Assembly (NCBI RefSeq): GCF_030816015.1
Contig: NZ_JAUSXN010000001.1
Location: 3,038,001 to 3,102,000, forward strand
Direction: 5' to 3'
From: Pedobacter sp. W3I1
GTDB lineage: Bacteria; Bacteroidota; Bacteroidia; Sphingobacteriales; Sphingobacteriaceae
DNA length: 64,000 bases
Shown here: positions 63,679 through 64,000 of the stretch, piece by piece
Numbering within the stretch: position 1 is the first letter of the stretch
Layout of the letters: every line of letters starts with the position of its first letter
Program-made: the position numbers and the translations under genes
Notes under the pieces: generated by a model
The model's input: only the letters and a program-made list of their open reading frames with translations
Database searches by the model: none
What the model was told of the DNA's origin: nothing

Positions 63679-63686
63679 CAAATGTA
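63679..63686 (-). promoter_or_regulatory. Predicted -7 box of the MerR gene
   Basis: Minus-strand TACATTTG fits TAnnTTTG, 47 bases before the start codon. Confidence 0.5.
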
Positions 63687-63719
63687 GCTCGATTTTTCCT
63701 TATTAACGCAATAAAATTT

Positions 63720-63727
63720 TAATTTTG
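63720..63727 (+). promoter_or_regulatory. Predicted -7 box of alaS
   Basis: TAATTTTG fits TAnnTTTG, 20 bases before the ATG. No clear -33 TTG. Confidence 0.5.
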
Positions 63728-63747
63728 TTCCCTCCAATAATATTGAA

Positions 63748-64000
63748 ATGACAGCAAAAGAGATTAGACAGGCATTCCTTAGTTTTTTTGAATCGAAACA
63801 ACATCATGTTGTTCCTTCCGCACCGATTGTGGTTAAAAACGACCCCACTTTAATGTTTACCAATGCGGGTATGAACCAATTTAAAGATTTGTTTTTAGGG
63901 GAGGCGGCCATAAAATATACTCGTGTTGCTGATACCCAGCGTTGTTTACGCGTTTCGGGTAAGCATAACGACCTGGAAGAAGTGGGTATTGATACCTACC
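63748..64000 (+). CDS. alaS: Alanyl-tRNA synthetase, N-terminal part (continues past the window)
   Basis: The first 84 residues are visible: [50 protein letters not shown] and [22 protein letters not shown], the start of the class II AlaRS catalytic core, with motif 1 region and the NAGMNQFK signature. It charges tRNA-Ala. The gene runs off the right edge. Confidence 0.95.
   Translation, partial: MTAKEIRQAFLSFFESKQHHVVPSAPIVVKNDPTLMFTNAGMNQFKDLFLGEAAIKYTRVADTQRCLRVSGKHNDLEEVGIDTY

Overview
The window is a chromosomal segment of an AT-rich Bacteroidota, most likely a Sphingobacteriaceae such as Pedobacter. The evidence is the recurring promoter box TAnnTTTG, the TonB/OmpA/LptD-type outer-membrane genes, a GH92 mannosidase, PD40/OmpA and DUF6526/DUF6364 families, and many short dispersed inverted repeats between genes (families based on CGTCATTTCGA, CGTCACCCTGAA and GTCATCCTGAGCTTGTCGAA). 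It mixes housekeeping genes (lepA, folD, rpsO, pnp, rpe, serC, serA, purC, phoH, rnz, cinA, alaS) with small accessory modules. No rRNA, tRNA or CRISPR array was seen.

Layout. 1-2.7 kb: end of a GH92 gene, a half-size EamA transporter, and a small arsenic module (ArsR, frameshifted DUF6428 protein, thioredoxin-type ArsC). 2.9-9.2 kb: two paralogous SDRs with an AraC regulator, then a TetR gene and a thioesterase-SDR-DUF2798-KAS operon; two identical 14-bp TetR-like palindromes mark both TetR and the operon. 9.2-15.6 kb: a repeat-rich gap, YceH, a DUF2071 relic, DUF6526, a frameshifted TPR/PD40/OmpA protein, QueE, a Rieske protein and a PIN/DUF6364 toxin-antitoxin pair. 15.7-31.1 kb: folD, lepA, MATE pump, thioesterase, a small ORF plus nucleotidyltransferase pair, rpsO, pnp, rpe, a TonB receptor broken into three frames, a 435-bp MITE-like element, serC and serA. 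31.1-33.4 kb: two small hypothetical genes and an IS3-family element flanked by about 100-bp inverted arms. 33.4-47.4 kb: SAM hydrolase, phoH, purC, STAS, rnz, MlaD, two amidases, LptD, cinA, a 2-oxoacid dehydrogenase E2, a ferritin-like protein and thioredoxin. 47.4-55.1 kb: the ligase-associated DNA repair cluster (PdeM/MPE, Lhr-like helicase, ATP-dependent ligase, MBL exonuclease) and, divergent from it, a SatD-like regulator and a DUF3307 membrane protein. 55.1-64 kb: S9 peptidase, secreted DUF4412-like protein, enoyl-CoA hydratase, ComEC, an HHH outer-membrane protein, MerR and the start of alaS.

Most interesting points. (1) Between the repair operon and satD lie three 20-bp palindromes at an exact 28-bp period, the last directly abutting the predicted satD -7 box; SatD itself combines class III cyclase-like motifs with a C-terminal HTH. 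This looks like a shared operator for a nucleotide-sensing regulator next to a DNA repair operon. (2) A 435-bp non-coding element has perfect 19-bp terminal inverted repeats and a GAAAT target duplication. (3) Four genes carry six reading-frame breaks, all of the single-base-insertion type and mostly at homopolymers, which suggests sequence error as much as real gene decay. (4) A dispersed repeat is read in frame as the N-terminus of FolD.
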